DNA of 64,000 nucleotides from RBG-16-66-20 sp035308765 (GTDB lineage: Bacteria > Pseudomonadota > Gammaproteobacteria > Burkholderiales > SG8-39). Below, piece after piece: positions 9,946 to 17,116 of the stretch. Numbering within the stretch: position 1 is the stretch's first letter; the number at the start of each line of letters is the position of its first letter. The notes below the pieces were generated by a model. That model was not told the origin of the DNA. It ran no database searches and worked only from the letters and a program-made list of their open reading frames with translations. The DNA is taken from assembly GCA_035308765.1 (NCBI GenBank), contig DATGGA010000011.1:43202-107201 (forward strand), written 5' to 3'. Made by a program: the position numbers and the translations under genes.

Positions 9946-10731
9946 ATGGATGCAAGTCTGCTGCAGGCGCTGATCCTCGGCATCGTCGAGGGCCTGACCG
10001 AATTTCTGCCCATCTCGAGCACGGGCCACCTGATCCTCGCCGGCGAGCTGATCGGGGCGACTGGCGAGCGCTGGAACGTATTCAACGTCGTGATCCAGAC
10101 CGGCGCGATACTGGCCATCGTGTTGGAATACCGCGCGCGCTTTTTCCGGATCGATCCTGCGCTTTACCGCAACCTGATCGTCGCTTTCATTCCCGCCGCG
10201 GTACTGGGGCTGCTGTTTTCGAAATACATCAAGTCCTACCTGTTCCACGCGGTGCCGGTGGCGATCGCGTTCATCGTCGGAGGCGTGATTATTCTCTTTG
10301 TAGAAAAAGGTTCCTTCAAACCCAGGATTGAGAGCACGCGAGCCATGTCCTGGCTGGATGCGCTGAAGGTCGGGTTCGCGCAGTGTCTGGCGCTTATCCC
10401 GGGTACGTCCCGTTCCGGCGCGACGATCATCGGCGGCATGCTGTTCGGTCTTTCGCGCAAGGCCGCAACGGAGTTCTCGTTCTTCCTCGCCGTGCCCACC
10501 TTGATGGCCGCAGGCGCCTATGACCTCTTCGAGCATCGGGCGCTGTTCTCGGCGAGCGATCTGCCGATGTTCGGGGTGGGCTCGGCCGCGGCTTTCGTCT
10601 CGGCGTTCATGGTGGTGCGCTGGCTGATCCGCTACGTCGCGACGCACGACTTCAAGCCGTTCGCCTGGTACCGGATCGCGTTCGGCGTATTCGTGCTCGC
10701 GGCCGTCCAGCTATCCCTGTATCCAGGGTAA
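9946..10731 (+). CDS. uppP: Undecaprenyl-diphosphatase (bacitracin resistance)
   Basis: A 261-residue integral membrane enzyme that dephosphorylates undecaprenyl diphosphate to recycle the lipid carrier for peptidoglycan and O-antigen. EGLTEFLPISSTGHL near residues 14-28 and PGTSRSGAT near 150 are the two catalytic motifs. About eight hydrophobic segments are visible. It starts 5 nt after the hydrolase stop, and its last 21 bp overlap the 3' end of the convergent rhodanese gene. Confidence 0.95.
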   Translation: MDASLLQALILGIVEGLTEFLPISSTGHLILAGELIGATGERWNVFNVVIQTGAILAIVLEYRARFFRIDPALYRNLIVAFIPAAVLGLLFSKYIKSYLFHAVPVAIAFIVGGVIILFVEKGSFKPRIESTRAMSWLDALKVGFAQCLALIPGTSRSGATIIGGMLFGLSRKAATEFSFFLAVPTLMAAGAYDLFEHRALFSASDLPMFGVGSAAAFVSAFMVVRWLIRYVATHDFKPFAWYRIAFGVFVLAAVQLSLYPG

Positions 10732-11148
10732 TCCGGCCTTGCGCCAGCCGCCGACGGTGTTGCGGTGGTGGTCGGCGTCCTTGTCGCCTTCGAAGCCTTC
10801 GAGGATGTTGTAGGCCTCCTGCCAGCCGGCCTGGGTGGCCGCGATGGCGGCCTGGTGCGAGCGGGCGCCCGAGCGGCAGAGAAACATGACCGGCTCGTCC
10901 TTCTTCACGGTATTTGCGAGCTGCGCGAGAAAATCCGGATTGCGCGCGCCCTCCGGATAGGTATTCCATTCGATGGCGTCGCTGCCGGGCACCGCGCCGA
11001 CGTATTGCAGTTCAGCCTCGGTGCGTACATCGACCAGTTTTGCTCCTCGCTGCATCAGGGCATGCGCTTCCGCCGGAAGCAGGGCCCCGGCGTAGGAAAG
11101 CTTCATTTTCTGGCCGCGTTCCCTAGCTTTTTGCTTGATTTCGTCCAT
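10711..11148 (-). CDS. Rhodanese-like domain protein (sulfurtransferase)
   Basis: A 145-residue single-domain rhodanese. KLVDVRTEAEL opens the domain at about residue 37, and FLCRSGARSHQAA carries the persulfide Cys. GWQEAYNILEGFEGDKD follows, as in cytoplasmic betaproteobacterial rhodaneses often found near pcm and tolC. ATG 11148 lies 6 nt after a TATAAT, so the mRNA may be leaderless; Met15 is an alternative start. The 3' end overlaps uppP by 21 bp. Confidence 0.88.
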   Translation of the reverse strand: MDEIKQKARERGQKMKLSYAGALLPAEAHALMQRGAKLVDVRTEAELQYVGAVPGSDAIEWNTYPEGARNPDFLAQLANTVKKDEPVMFLCRSGARSHQAAIAATQAGWQEAYNILEGFEGDKDADHHRNTVGGWRKAGLPWIQG

Positions 11149-11154
11149 GCCCCG

Positions 11155-11160
11155 ATTATA
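11155..11160 (-). promoter_or_regulatory. -10 hexamer TATAAT directly before the rhodanese start
   Basis: On the minus strand TATAAT is followed by CGGGGC and then ATG, leaving 6 nt. Transcription would start at or next to the A of the start codon. A recognisable -35 is missing. Confidence 0.45.
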
Positions 11161-11175
11161 GGTTCTACTGGGGGT

Positions 11176-11192
11176 GGCACCGTCGCGGTGCC
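11176..11192. promoter_or_regulatory. NtrC-binding site I upstream of glnA
   Basis: GGCACC-GTCGC-GGTGCC is a perfect inverted repeat with the 5-bp spacer of NtrC boxes (consensus TGCACY-N5-GGTGCA). Its centre is 31 bp, about three helical turns, from site II, suitable for cooperative binding. It lies roughly 125 bp upstream of the sigma54 start. Confidence 0.75.
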
Positions 11193-11206
11193 GGCGCACC
11201 ATCGTA

Positions 11207-11223
11207 TGCACTGACAAAGTGCA
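11207..11223. promoter_or_regulatory. NtrC-binding site II upstream of glnA
   Basis: TGCACT-GACAA-AGTGCA is a perfect inverted repeat with N5 spacer and a near-consensus NtrC box. It overlaps the -35 hexamer (CTGACA) of the candidate sigma70 promoter, so NtrC bound here should block that promoter while activating the sigma54 promoter downstream. Confidence 0.8.
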
Positions 11224-11240
11224 TTTTCGTCGTTTAGAAT
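11211..11240 (+). promoter_or_regulatory. Candidate sigma70 promoter of glnA
   Basis: CTGACA at 11211-11216 and TAGAAT at 11235-11240 are separated by 18 bp. The -35 lies inside NtrC site II, the arrangement of glnAp1 in enterics. Confidence 0.55.
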
Positions 11241-11284
11241 CACACCGGCTCGGCCAGAAGGGGGCTGACCGTGGCTCAGGCATT

Positions 11285-11300
11285 TGGCATGGATTCTGCT
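11285..11300 (+). promoter_or_regulatory. Candidate sigma54 (-24/-12) promoter of glnA
   Basis: TGGCATGGATTCTGCT fits the RpoN consensus TGGCAC-G-N4-TTGCW at nearly every fixed position, with GG at 11286-11287 and GC at 11298-11299 at correct spacing. Transcription should begin near 11310, about 57 nt before the glnA ATG. Confidence 0.75.
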
Positions 11301-11366
11301 CATCAAGGCGGGTCCGGCTGGCGTGCCCGGCCCGTCTCATTTAACTACCCGCTCAGGAGATTCCAG

Positions 11367-12782
11367 ATGGCGATGACGCCCGATGACGTATTGAAGATGA
11401 TCAAGGACAAGGAAGTGAAGTTCGTCGACATCCGCTTCACCGACACGCGCGGCAAGGAACAGCACGTGTCCGTGCCGGCGAAGGTGTTCACCAAGGACAA
11501 ATTCACCGACGGCCATGCCTTCGACGGTTCGTCGATCGCGGGCTGGAAGGGCATCCAGGCCTCCGACATGCTGCTGTTTCCGGACCCTGTCACCGCGCGC
11601 ATGGACCCGTTCACCGACGAGGCGGTGCTCAACATCAGCTGCGACGTGGTCGAGCCCACGGACGGCAAGCCGTACAACCGCTGTCCGCGCGGTATCGCGA
11701 AACGCGCCGAGGCCTATCTCAAATCGTCCGGACTGGGCGACGTCGCCTATTTCGGCCCGGAACCCGAATTCTTCATCTTCGACGGTGTGACCTGGAACGT
11801 AGACATGGCCGGCTGCTCGGTGAAGATCAAATCCGAGGAAGCGCCCTGGTCCACCGGGATCGACTATGAATCGGGCAACATGGCGCACCGCGCGCCGGTG
11901 AAGGGCGGCTACTTCCCCGTGCCGCCGGCCGATACGCTGCAGGACATCCGCAATGCGATGTGCCTCGCGCTCGAGCAGCAGGGCGTGGAAGTCGAAGTGC
12001 ACCACCACGAGGTCGCGGCTGCGGGCCAGAATGAAATCGGCACGAGGTTCGCACCGCTGGTGCAGCGCGCCGACTGGATGCAGATCCTCAAATACACGGT
12101 CTGGAACGTCGCGGCCTCCTACGGCAAGACCGCGACCTTCATGCCGAAGCCGGTGGTGGGTGACAACGGATCCGGCATGCACGTCCACCAGTCGGTATGG
12201 AAAGGCGGCAACAACCTGTTCTCCGGCAATCTGTACTCGGGCCTGTCGGAGTTCGCCCTGCACTACATCGGCGGCATCATCAAGCACGCGAAAGCGCTCA
12301 ATGCCATCACCAATCCGGGCACGAACTCATATAAGCGCCTGGTACCGGGGTTCGAAGCGCCGATCAACCTGGCCTACTCGGCGAAGAACCGCTCGGCGTC
12401 CTGCCGCATTCCGTTCGTGTCGAGCCCGAAGGCGCGGCGCGTGGAAGTGCGCTTCCCGGATCCGACGGCGAACGCCTACCTCGCGTTCTCCGCGATGCTG
12501 ATGGCGGGCCTGGACGGCGTGCAGAACAAGATCCACCCGGGCGATCCGATCGACAAGGACATGTACCACCTGCCGCCCGAGGAGGCGGCAAAGGTGCCGC
12601 ACGTCTGCGCTTCGCTCGAGGAAGCGCTCGACTGCCTGCGCAAGGATCACGCCTTCCTCACCAAAGGCGGCGTGTTCGACGAGGACACGCTCGATGCATA
12701 CATCGCGCTCAAAGAGGAGGAGCTGACCCGATTCCGCATGACCACCCACCCGGTCGAGTTCGACATGTATTACAGCTCTTAG
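11367..12782 (+). CDS. glnA: Glutamine synthetase type I
   Basis: A 471-residue enzyme that makes glutamine from glutamate, ammonia and ATP as a cytoplasmic dodecamer. AFDGSSIAGWKGI, FGPEPEFFIFD, NGSGMHVHQSVWK and NRSASCRIP are active-site blocks. Tyr400 in KDMYHLPPEE is the adenylylation site of GSI-beta, so covalent control by GlnE is expected. ATG 11367 is preceded by CAGGAGA. NtrC boxes, a sigma54 promoter and the downstream glnLG genes make this the nitrogen-regulated housekeeping copy. A strong terminator follows. Confidence 0.97.
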   Translation: MAMTPDDVLKMIKDKEVKFVDIRFTDTRGKEQHVSVPAKVFTKDKFTDGHAFDGSSIAGWKGIQASDMLLFPDPVTARMDPFTDEAVLNISCDVVEPTDGKPYNRCPRGIAKRAEAYLKSSGLGDVAYFGPEPEFFIFDGVTWNVDMAGCSVKIKSEEAPWSTGIDYESGNMAHRAPVKGGYFPVPPADTLQDIRNAMCLALEQQGVEVEVHHHEVAAAGQNEIGTRFAPLVQRADWMQILKYTVWNVAASYGKTATFMPKPVVGDNGSGMHVHQSVWKGGNNLFSGNLYSGLSEFALHYIGGIIKHAKALNAITNPGTNSYKRLVPGFEAPINLAYSAKNRSASCRIPFVSSPKARRVEVRFPDPTANAYLAFSAMLMAGLDGVQNKIHPGDPIDKDMYHLPPEEAAKVPHVCASLEEALDCLRKDHAFLTKGGVFDEDTLDAYIALKEEELTRFRMTTHPVEFDMYYSS

Positions 12783-12809
12783 CCCGGTTCGGCACTGGGG
12801 CGTTGATTG

Positions 12810-12842
12810 AAGGACGGGCTGCGGCCCGTCCTTCTCATTTTC
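12810..12842 (+). terminator. Rho-independent terminator after glnA
   Basis: AAGGACGGGC (12810-12819) pairs with GCCCGTCCTT (12824-12833) around a TGCG loop, followed by a T-rich CTCATTTTC. It separates glnA from the DUF4124-glnLG genes, so these are probably expressed mainly from their own promoter. Confidence 0.85.
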
Positions 12843-12852
12843 AGGGGCTGGA

Positions 12853-12881
12853 TTGAAAAAAACCTATTTGTGGCATAGACT
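12853..12881 (+). promoter_or_regulatory. Candidate sigma70 promoter for DUF4124-glnLG
   Basis: TTGAAA at 12853-12858 and TAGACT at 12876-12881 are 17 bp apart, directly after the glnA terminator and 31 nt before the chosen ATG. This supports starting the next gene at 12913 rather than at the TTG inside the -35. Confidence 0.5.
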
Positions 12882-12912
12882 TAGCGAATCCATTTCAGGC
12901 CTCTTCTTGCTC

Positions 12913-13401
12913 ATGTCGCGGATCGGATTGCTGTTGTCCCTGCTGTTGTGCCTATTGCTCGGCCTCATGGCCGGAGCGGCGCGCGCCCAGACCGAGACCA
13001 TCTGGAACTGCAAGGATTCGACCGGGCGGACGCATGTCACCAATCTGAAGGAAGACACGGTCGGCAAGGATTGCCGCATCGTCCAGCAGCAGCGCGTGAC
13101 CGTGTTGCCGGCCTCCAAGCCCGTCGCCAAATCGCCCGCAGGGTTTCCGAAGGAATCGGCCTCGGACCGCGTCAGTTCGAAGGCCAAGCAGCGCGATACG
13201 CTGGAGCAGGAGCTTACCCAGGAAGAGTCGATGCTCGCGGATGCGAGGCAGAAGCTCGCCGAGCAGGAAGCGGTCCGCAACGGCGACGAGAAGAATTACT
13301 CCAGGGTGCTCGAGCGGCTGAAGCCGTACAAGGACACGGTCGAGGTCCACGAAAAGAACGTCGATGCCTTGAAACGCGAGCTCAGCAATCTTTCGCGCTA
13401 A
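12913..13401 (+). CDS. DUF4124 domain protein, secreted, coiled-coil
   Basis: A 162-residue protein with a clear signal peptide (SRIGLLLSLLLCLLLGLMAGAARA). A short DUF4124-like beta region follows (TIWNCKDSTGRTHVTNLKED), then a charged helix rich in Glu, Lys and Gln (LEQELTQEESMLADARQKLA onward) that should form a coiled coil. It should be periplasmic. Its function is unknown. It lies between glnA and glnL in the same direction, a position I recall for similar proteins in other betaproteobacteria. An in-frame TTG at 12853 would add 20 residues but falls in the candidate promoter. Confidence 0.75.
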   Translation: MSRIGLLLSLLLCLLLGLMAGAARAQTETIWNCKDSTGRTHVTNLKEDTVGKDCRIVQQQRVTVLPASKPVAKSPAGFPKESASDRVSSKAKQRDTLEQELTQEESMLADARQKLAEQEAVRNGDEKNYSRVLERLKPYKDTVEVHEKNVDALKRELSNLSR

Positions 13402-13441
13402 GGCGCAGCCGTACCAGAACTTCCCGGCCCCGACCCCGCCC

Positions 13442-14509
13442 ATGGCCGAAGCGAACGCCGCCGGCTTTTCCGGCCTGGAGCTTCTGGCCACGGCCGTCGT
13501 GGCGCTGGATGACGGCTATGTCGTGCGCTATACCAACCCGGCGGCCGAAGACCTGCTCGGCGCCGGCGCCAAATCCCTCCTGGGCCAGCCGTTCCCCTCC
13601 CTGTTTATCGACCAAGCCGCCCTCAGCGGCATGCTTGCCGATGCGCTCACGGTGCGCTGGAGCTACCGGGCGCAGACGGTGGCTTATGAGCGCACCGGAC
13701 GGGACCCACTGCCGCTGTCCTGCGTCGTAACGCCCATCGACCTGGAGGGCGTGCCGCTGTTGATCGAATTGCGGCCGATCCAGGAGCAGCTGCGTCAGGA
13801 ACGCGAGGAGCGCCTGCTCGATCAGCAGGAAACCACCCGGGAGCTATTGCGCAATCTCGCGCACGAAATCAAGAATCCCCTCGGCGGCCTGCGCGGCTCG
13901 GCGCAGCTGCTCGAGCGCGAGCTGGACCGGCCCGACCTGCGCGAATACACCCAGGTCATCATCAAGGAGGCCGACCGGCTCCAGGTCTTGCTCGACCGGC
14001 TGCTCACGCCGCGGCGGACGGTGCAGCTGGGCCATGTGAACATCCATGAGGTGCTCGAACGCGTCAGGAGCCTGGTGCTGGCCGAGTTCCCGGATGGCAT
14101 ATCGGCCATCCGCAATTACGATCCCAGCGTTCCGGACATGGTCGGCGACATCGAGCAGTTGATCCAGGCGGTGCTGAACGTGGTCCGCAATGCCGCCCAG
14201 GCGCTCCTTTCCGGGGCGAACGGCGGCCGAGGGGGGGCTATCGTCCTGCGGACCCGGGCCATCCGCCAAGTGACAATTGCAAGACAGCGGCACAAGCTGG
14301 CATTGGAATTGCAAGTGATAGACGACGGGCCCGGCGTGCCCGAGGATATCCGCGACCGCGTCTTCAACCCTCTGGTCTCAGGACGGGAAGGCGGCAGCGG
14401 CATCGGCCTCGCGCTCGTGCGGACCTACGTGCAAAACCATGGTGGCGTGGTCGAATTCGACAGCCGCCCGGGAAGAACCATATTCACACTATTGTTGCCT
14501 CTGGCATGA
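13442..14509 (+). CDS. glnL: Nitrogen regulation sensor kinase/phosphatase NtrB
   Basis: A 355-residue cytoplasmic histidine kinase. A PAS domain occupies about 10-110. The H-box LLRNLAHEIKNPLGG carries the phosphorylated His141. The ATPase domain shows the N box (VLNVVRNAAQAL), DDGPGVP and GGSGIGLAL. In the family it phosphorylates NtrC when nitrogen is limiting and dephosphorylates it when PII binds. It overlaps glnG by 4 bp. The start codon lacks a strong Shine-Dalgarno. Confidence 0.94.
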   Translation: MAEANAAGFSGLELLATAVVALDDGYVVRYTNPAAEDLLGAGAKSLLGQPFPSLFIDQAALSGMLADALTVRWSYRAQTVAYERTGRDPLPLSCVVTPIDLEGVPLLIELRPIQEQLRQEREERLLDQQETTRELLRNLAHEIKNPLGGLRGSAQLLERELDRPDLREYTQVIIKEADRLQVLLDRLLTPRRTVQLGHVNIHEVLERVRSLVLAEFPDGISAIRNYDPSVPDMVGDIEQLIQAVLNVVRNAAQALLSGANGGRGGAIVLRTRAIRQVTIARQRHKLALELQVIDDGPGVPEDIRDRVFNPLVSGREGGSGIGLALVRTYVQNHGGVVEFDSRPGRTIFTLLLPLA

Positions 14510-15909
14510 AACCGGTCTGGATCGTCGACGACGATCGCTCCATCCGCTGGGTATTCGAGAAAGCGCTCAGCCGCGAGGGCATTTCTTACAACTCTTTCGC
14601 TTCGGCGCGCGAGGCGCTCGACGCGCTGTCGGGCGGCGCGCCGCAGGTGCTCATTTCCGATATCCGCATGCCCGGGCAATCGGGCATCGAATTGCTGCAG
14701 GAGGTAAAGGAAAAGCACCCGGCAGTGCCGGTGATCGTGATGACGGCGTACTCGGATCTGGAATCCGCGGTGGCGGCGTTCCAGGGCGGCGCCTACGAGT
14801 ACCTGCCCAAGCCCTTCGATGTGGACCAGGCGGTGGAGCTCATACGCCGCGCGCTGGACGAGAGCCAGCGCGAGCAGGAGGCGCTGGAGCCGGTCGGGGA
14901 GGTGCAGGAAATCCTCGGACAGGCGCCGGCGATGCAGGAGGTGTTTCGCGCCATCGGCCGGCTGTCGCAATCGAGCGCCACCGTGCTGATCACCGGCGAA
15001 TCCGGCACCGGCAAGGAGTTGGTGGCGCGCGCGCTGCACCGGCACAGCACGCGCGCATCGAAGCCGTTTGTCGCCATCAACACCGCGGCGATGCCCAAGG
15101 ACCTGCTCGAGTCCGAACTGTTCGGCCATGAGCGCGGCGCCTTTACCGGAGCGCAGGCCCTGCGGCGCGGCCGGTTCGAACAGGCCGAGGCGGGCACCCT
15201 GTTCCTAGACGAAATCGGCGACATGCCGCCGGAGCTGCAGACGCGGCTGCTGCGCGTCCTTTCGGACGGCACCTTCTATCGTGTCGGGGGCCACCAGCAA
15301 TTGAAGGCGAACGTCCGCGTGATCGCCGCCACGCACCAGGATCTCGACAGCCGCGTGCGCGAAGGCGGTTTTCGCGAGGACCTCTACCACCGCCTGAACG
15401 TGATCCGCGTCCGGATCCCGTCGCTGCGCGAACGGCGCGAGGACATTCCGCTGCTGGCGCGGCATTTTCTCGCCAAAAGCGCGAAGGAACTCAGCGTAGA
15501 GCCCAAGCGCCTGTCCGACGAAGTGCTTGCTCACCTCGCGCGCATGGATTTCCCGGGCAACGTGCGCCAGCTGGAAAACCTGTGCCACTGGCTGACGGTG
15601 ATGGCGCCAGGGCAGGCGATCGGGATCGCGGACCTGCCGGCGGAATTTCGCGGCGAGCCCGCTGCCGCCAGCCTGGCGCCGGCCTCGGACTGGGTCGCGG
15701 CGCTGGAGCAGGAAGTCGAACGCCGCCTCGCGCGCGGCGAGACCGGCGTGCTCGACCAGCTGTCGCGCCAGTTCGAGCGCTCGCTGATTTCCAAGGCGCT
15801 GGCGCGCACCGGCGGCCGCAGGATCGAGGCGGCGAACCTGCTCGGCATGGGCCGCAACACCATCACGCGCAAGATCCAGGAACTCGGCATCGGCGACGCC
15901 GACGACTGA
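14506..15909 (+). CDS. glnG: Nitrogen regulation response regulator NtrC
   Basis: A 467-residue sigma54 activator with three domains. The receiver has the acidic pocket VDDD at 7-10 and phospho-acceptor Asp52 in SDIRMPG. The AAA+ domain has Walker A GESGTGK at 164-170 and the sigma54-contact loop GAFTGA at 211-216. A Fis-type HTH lies at the C-terminus (EAANLLGMGRNTITRKIQEL). It should bind the two boxes upstream of glnA. ATG 14506 overlaps the glnL stop. It ends 2 bp before the convergent gene. Confidence 0.95.
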   Translation: MKPVWIVDDDRSIRWVFEKALSREGISYNSFASAREALDALSGGAPQVLISDIRMPGQSGIELLQEVKEKHPAVPVIVMTAYSDLESAVAAFQGGAYEYLPKPFDVDQAVELIRRALDESQREQEALEPVGEVQEILGQAPAMQEVFRAIGRLSQSSATVLITGESGTGKELVARALHRHSTRASKPFVAINTAAMPKDLLESELFGHERGAFTGAQALRRGRFEQAEAGTLFLDEIGDMPPELQTRLLRVLSDGTFYRVGGHQQLKANVRVIAATHQDLDSRVREGGFREDLYHRLNVIRVRIPSLRERREDIPLLARHFLAKSAKELSVEPKRLSDEVLAHLARMDFPGNVRQLENLCHWLTVMAPGQAIGIADLPAEFRGEPAAASLAPASDWVAALEQEVERRLARGETGVLDQLSRQFERSLISKALARTGGRRIEAANLLGMGRNTITRKIQELGIGDADD

Positions 15910-15910
15910 G

Positions 15911-16984
15911 CTATTTTCTGGCCGCCTGCCGGTTGGCTTCCAGCCGGGCGTCCACGACCGCCACGATTTCGTCCACCGCCGCCAGGCGCATGTTCTTCTG
16001 CGCGCCGATGGCCTTCACCAGGCGGTCGGTGCGCTCTATGTTCGGCGCCCCGCCGGCGACGGCCCGCGCCGCCGACGAAGGCGTGACGAGCGACTGCGCT
16101 GCGGCCGCGTACTTCTCGAAGGGCACCAGTTCCTTCTCGTCCGCGCCCAGCGATACGCACAGCTTCACCACCCAGTCGTAGACCGAGCGCGAGGTCTCCG
16201 GGTCGGAGTGCACCGCCTCCTTGATCGGGCGGATGCCGTCCTTCTGGATGCAGCGATAGTTGCCGGCGAGCAGCATCGCCCATTTCGCCAGCGGCACGAA
16301 CACGGAGTCGTGCACCTTCAGCTTGACGGGCAACTCGATCTTTTCCCGGCCCGCGTCGAAGCGGGCCGCCTCGATGTCGGCCTCGAGCCGCCGCAGGATT
16401 TCCGTATGCGCGTCCGACGCGAAGCGCGCCGCCTTGAAATTGGTCGGCAGCCGCACCTGCAGCACGTTCACCTTTTCCTCGGGCGGGCGAAAAGCCTGCG
16501 GGTCCGGACTGCACAACGTCATCAGCTTCGGGTCGAAGCCGTCCCATACGCCGGGATCGGTGTAGCAGTTGCGCAGCGAGGCCGTCGACAGGCCCGGGAT
16601 CCGCGCGAGGTAGGGTAGCGGCGGAATGTTCATGATCGACATGCACGGGATCTTCGCCTTGGCTACCGCGTCGAGCAGTTCGCGCACGCCGGGCGAGCGG
16701 TACTGCGGTTCCTGCATGCCCAGCACCACGAGGTCGTGTCCGGCTGTGCCTGCTTCCGCAGGCGTGCAGGCGGAGAGCTTGCCCGGCAGTTTTTTCGAGT
16801 GGACTTCGACCAGCCCCTCGCGGCCCTTTACGGGCATGCGCACGATCGCGCCGTCACGGTTGAACAATTCCGCTTCGGCGGGCGTGCAGACCATTTTTGC
16901 GTTGTGACCGGCGAGCAGCAGCTTGGTCGCGAGCAGCGAGCCATAGGAGGCGCCGAAAATGAGTATGTTGTATGCGTTTTTCAT
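15911..16984 (-). CDS. Ketopantoate reductase-like (ApbA/PanE N-terminal) protein
   Basis: A 357-residue protein beginning KNAYNILIFGASYGSLLATK, a Rossmann start of the ApbA/PanE type but with GASYGS in place of GxGxxG. The middle region (HDLVVLGMQEPQYRSPGVRE) also fits the nucleotide-binding domain. The C-terminal half does not clearly match PanE, so ketopantoate reduction should not be assumed. It is likely a soluble NAD(P)-dependent reductase of unknown substrate. It stands alone on the minus strand between glnG and malate synthase, without a visible Shine-Dalgarno. Confidence 0.65.
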   Translation of the reverse strand: MKNAYNILIFGASYGSLLATKLLLAGHNAKMVCTPAEAELFNRDGAIVRMPVKGREGLVEVHSKKLPGKLSACTPAEAGTAGHDLVVLGMQEPQYRSPGVRELLDAVAKAKIPCMSIMNIPPLPYLARIPGLSTASLRNCYTDPGVWDGFDPKLMTLCSPDPQAFRPPEEKVNVLQVRLPTNFKAARFASDAHTEILRRLEADIEAARFDAGREKIELPVKLKVHDSVFVPLAKWAMLLAGNYRCIQKDGIRPIKEAVHSDPETSRSVYDWVVKLCVSLGADEKELVPFEKYAAAAQSLVTPSSAARAVAGGAPNIERTDRLVKAIGAQKNMRLAAVDEIVAVVDARLEANRQAARK

Positions 16985-17081
16985 AATGTGGAATAGACCC
17001 CCGCACTACGGGAGGCGAGCCTACTCCCGCCGGTTTTCGACCGCAATCGGCGGTGCAACACGACGCAGTACCAACTTCATG

Positions 17082-17110
17082 TTGCGGCGCGACATTTCAA
17101 TCCCTAAAAT
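17082..17110 (+). promoter_or_regulatory. Promoter of malate synthase, adjacent to the start codon
   Basis: TTGCGG (17082-17087) and TAAAAT (17105-17110) are 17 bp apart, a reasonable sigma70 promoter. Only 6 nt separate the -10 from ATG 17117, so the message would be leaderless or start at Met3 (17123) with a 6-nt leader. Confidence 0.55.
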
Positions 17111-17116
17111 GGTGCG

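Noticed and set aside
11277..11293. Alternative sigma54 site TGGCTCAGGCATTTGGC
   Set aside because: The GG and GC elements are two bases too far apart; the site at 11285-11300 fits the required spacing.
12853..12912. N-terminal extension of the DUF4124 protein from TTG 12853
   Set aside because: It would place the start inside a good -35 hexamer and put 20 polar residues before a clean signal peptide.
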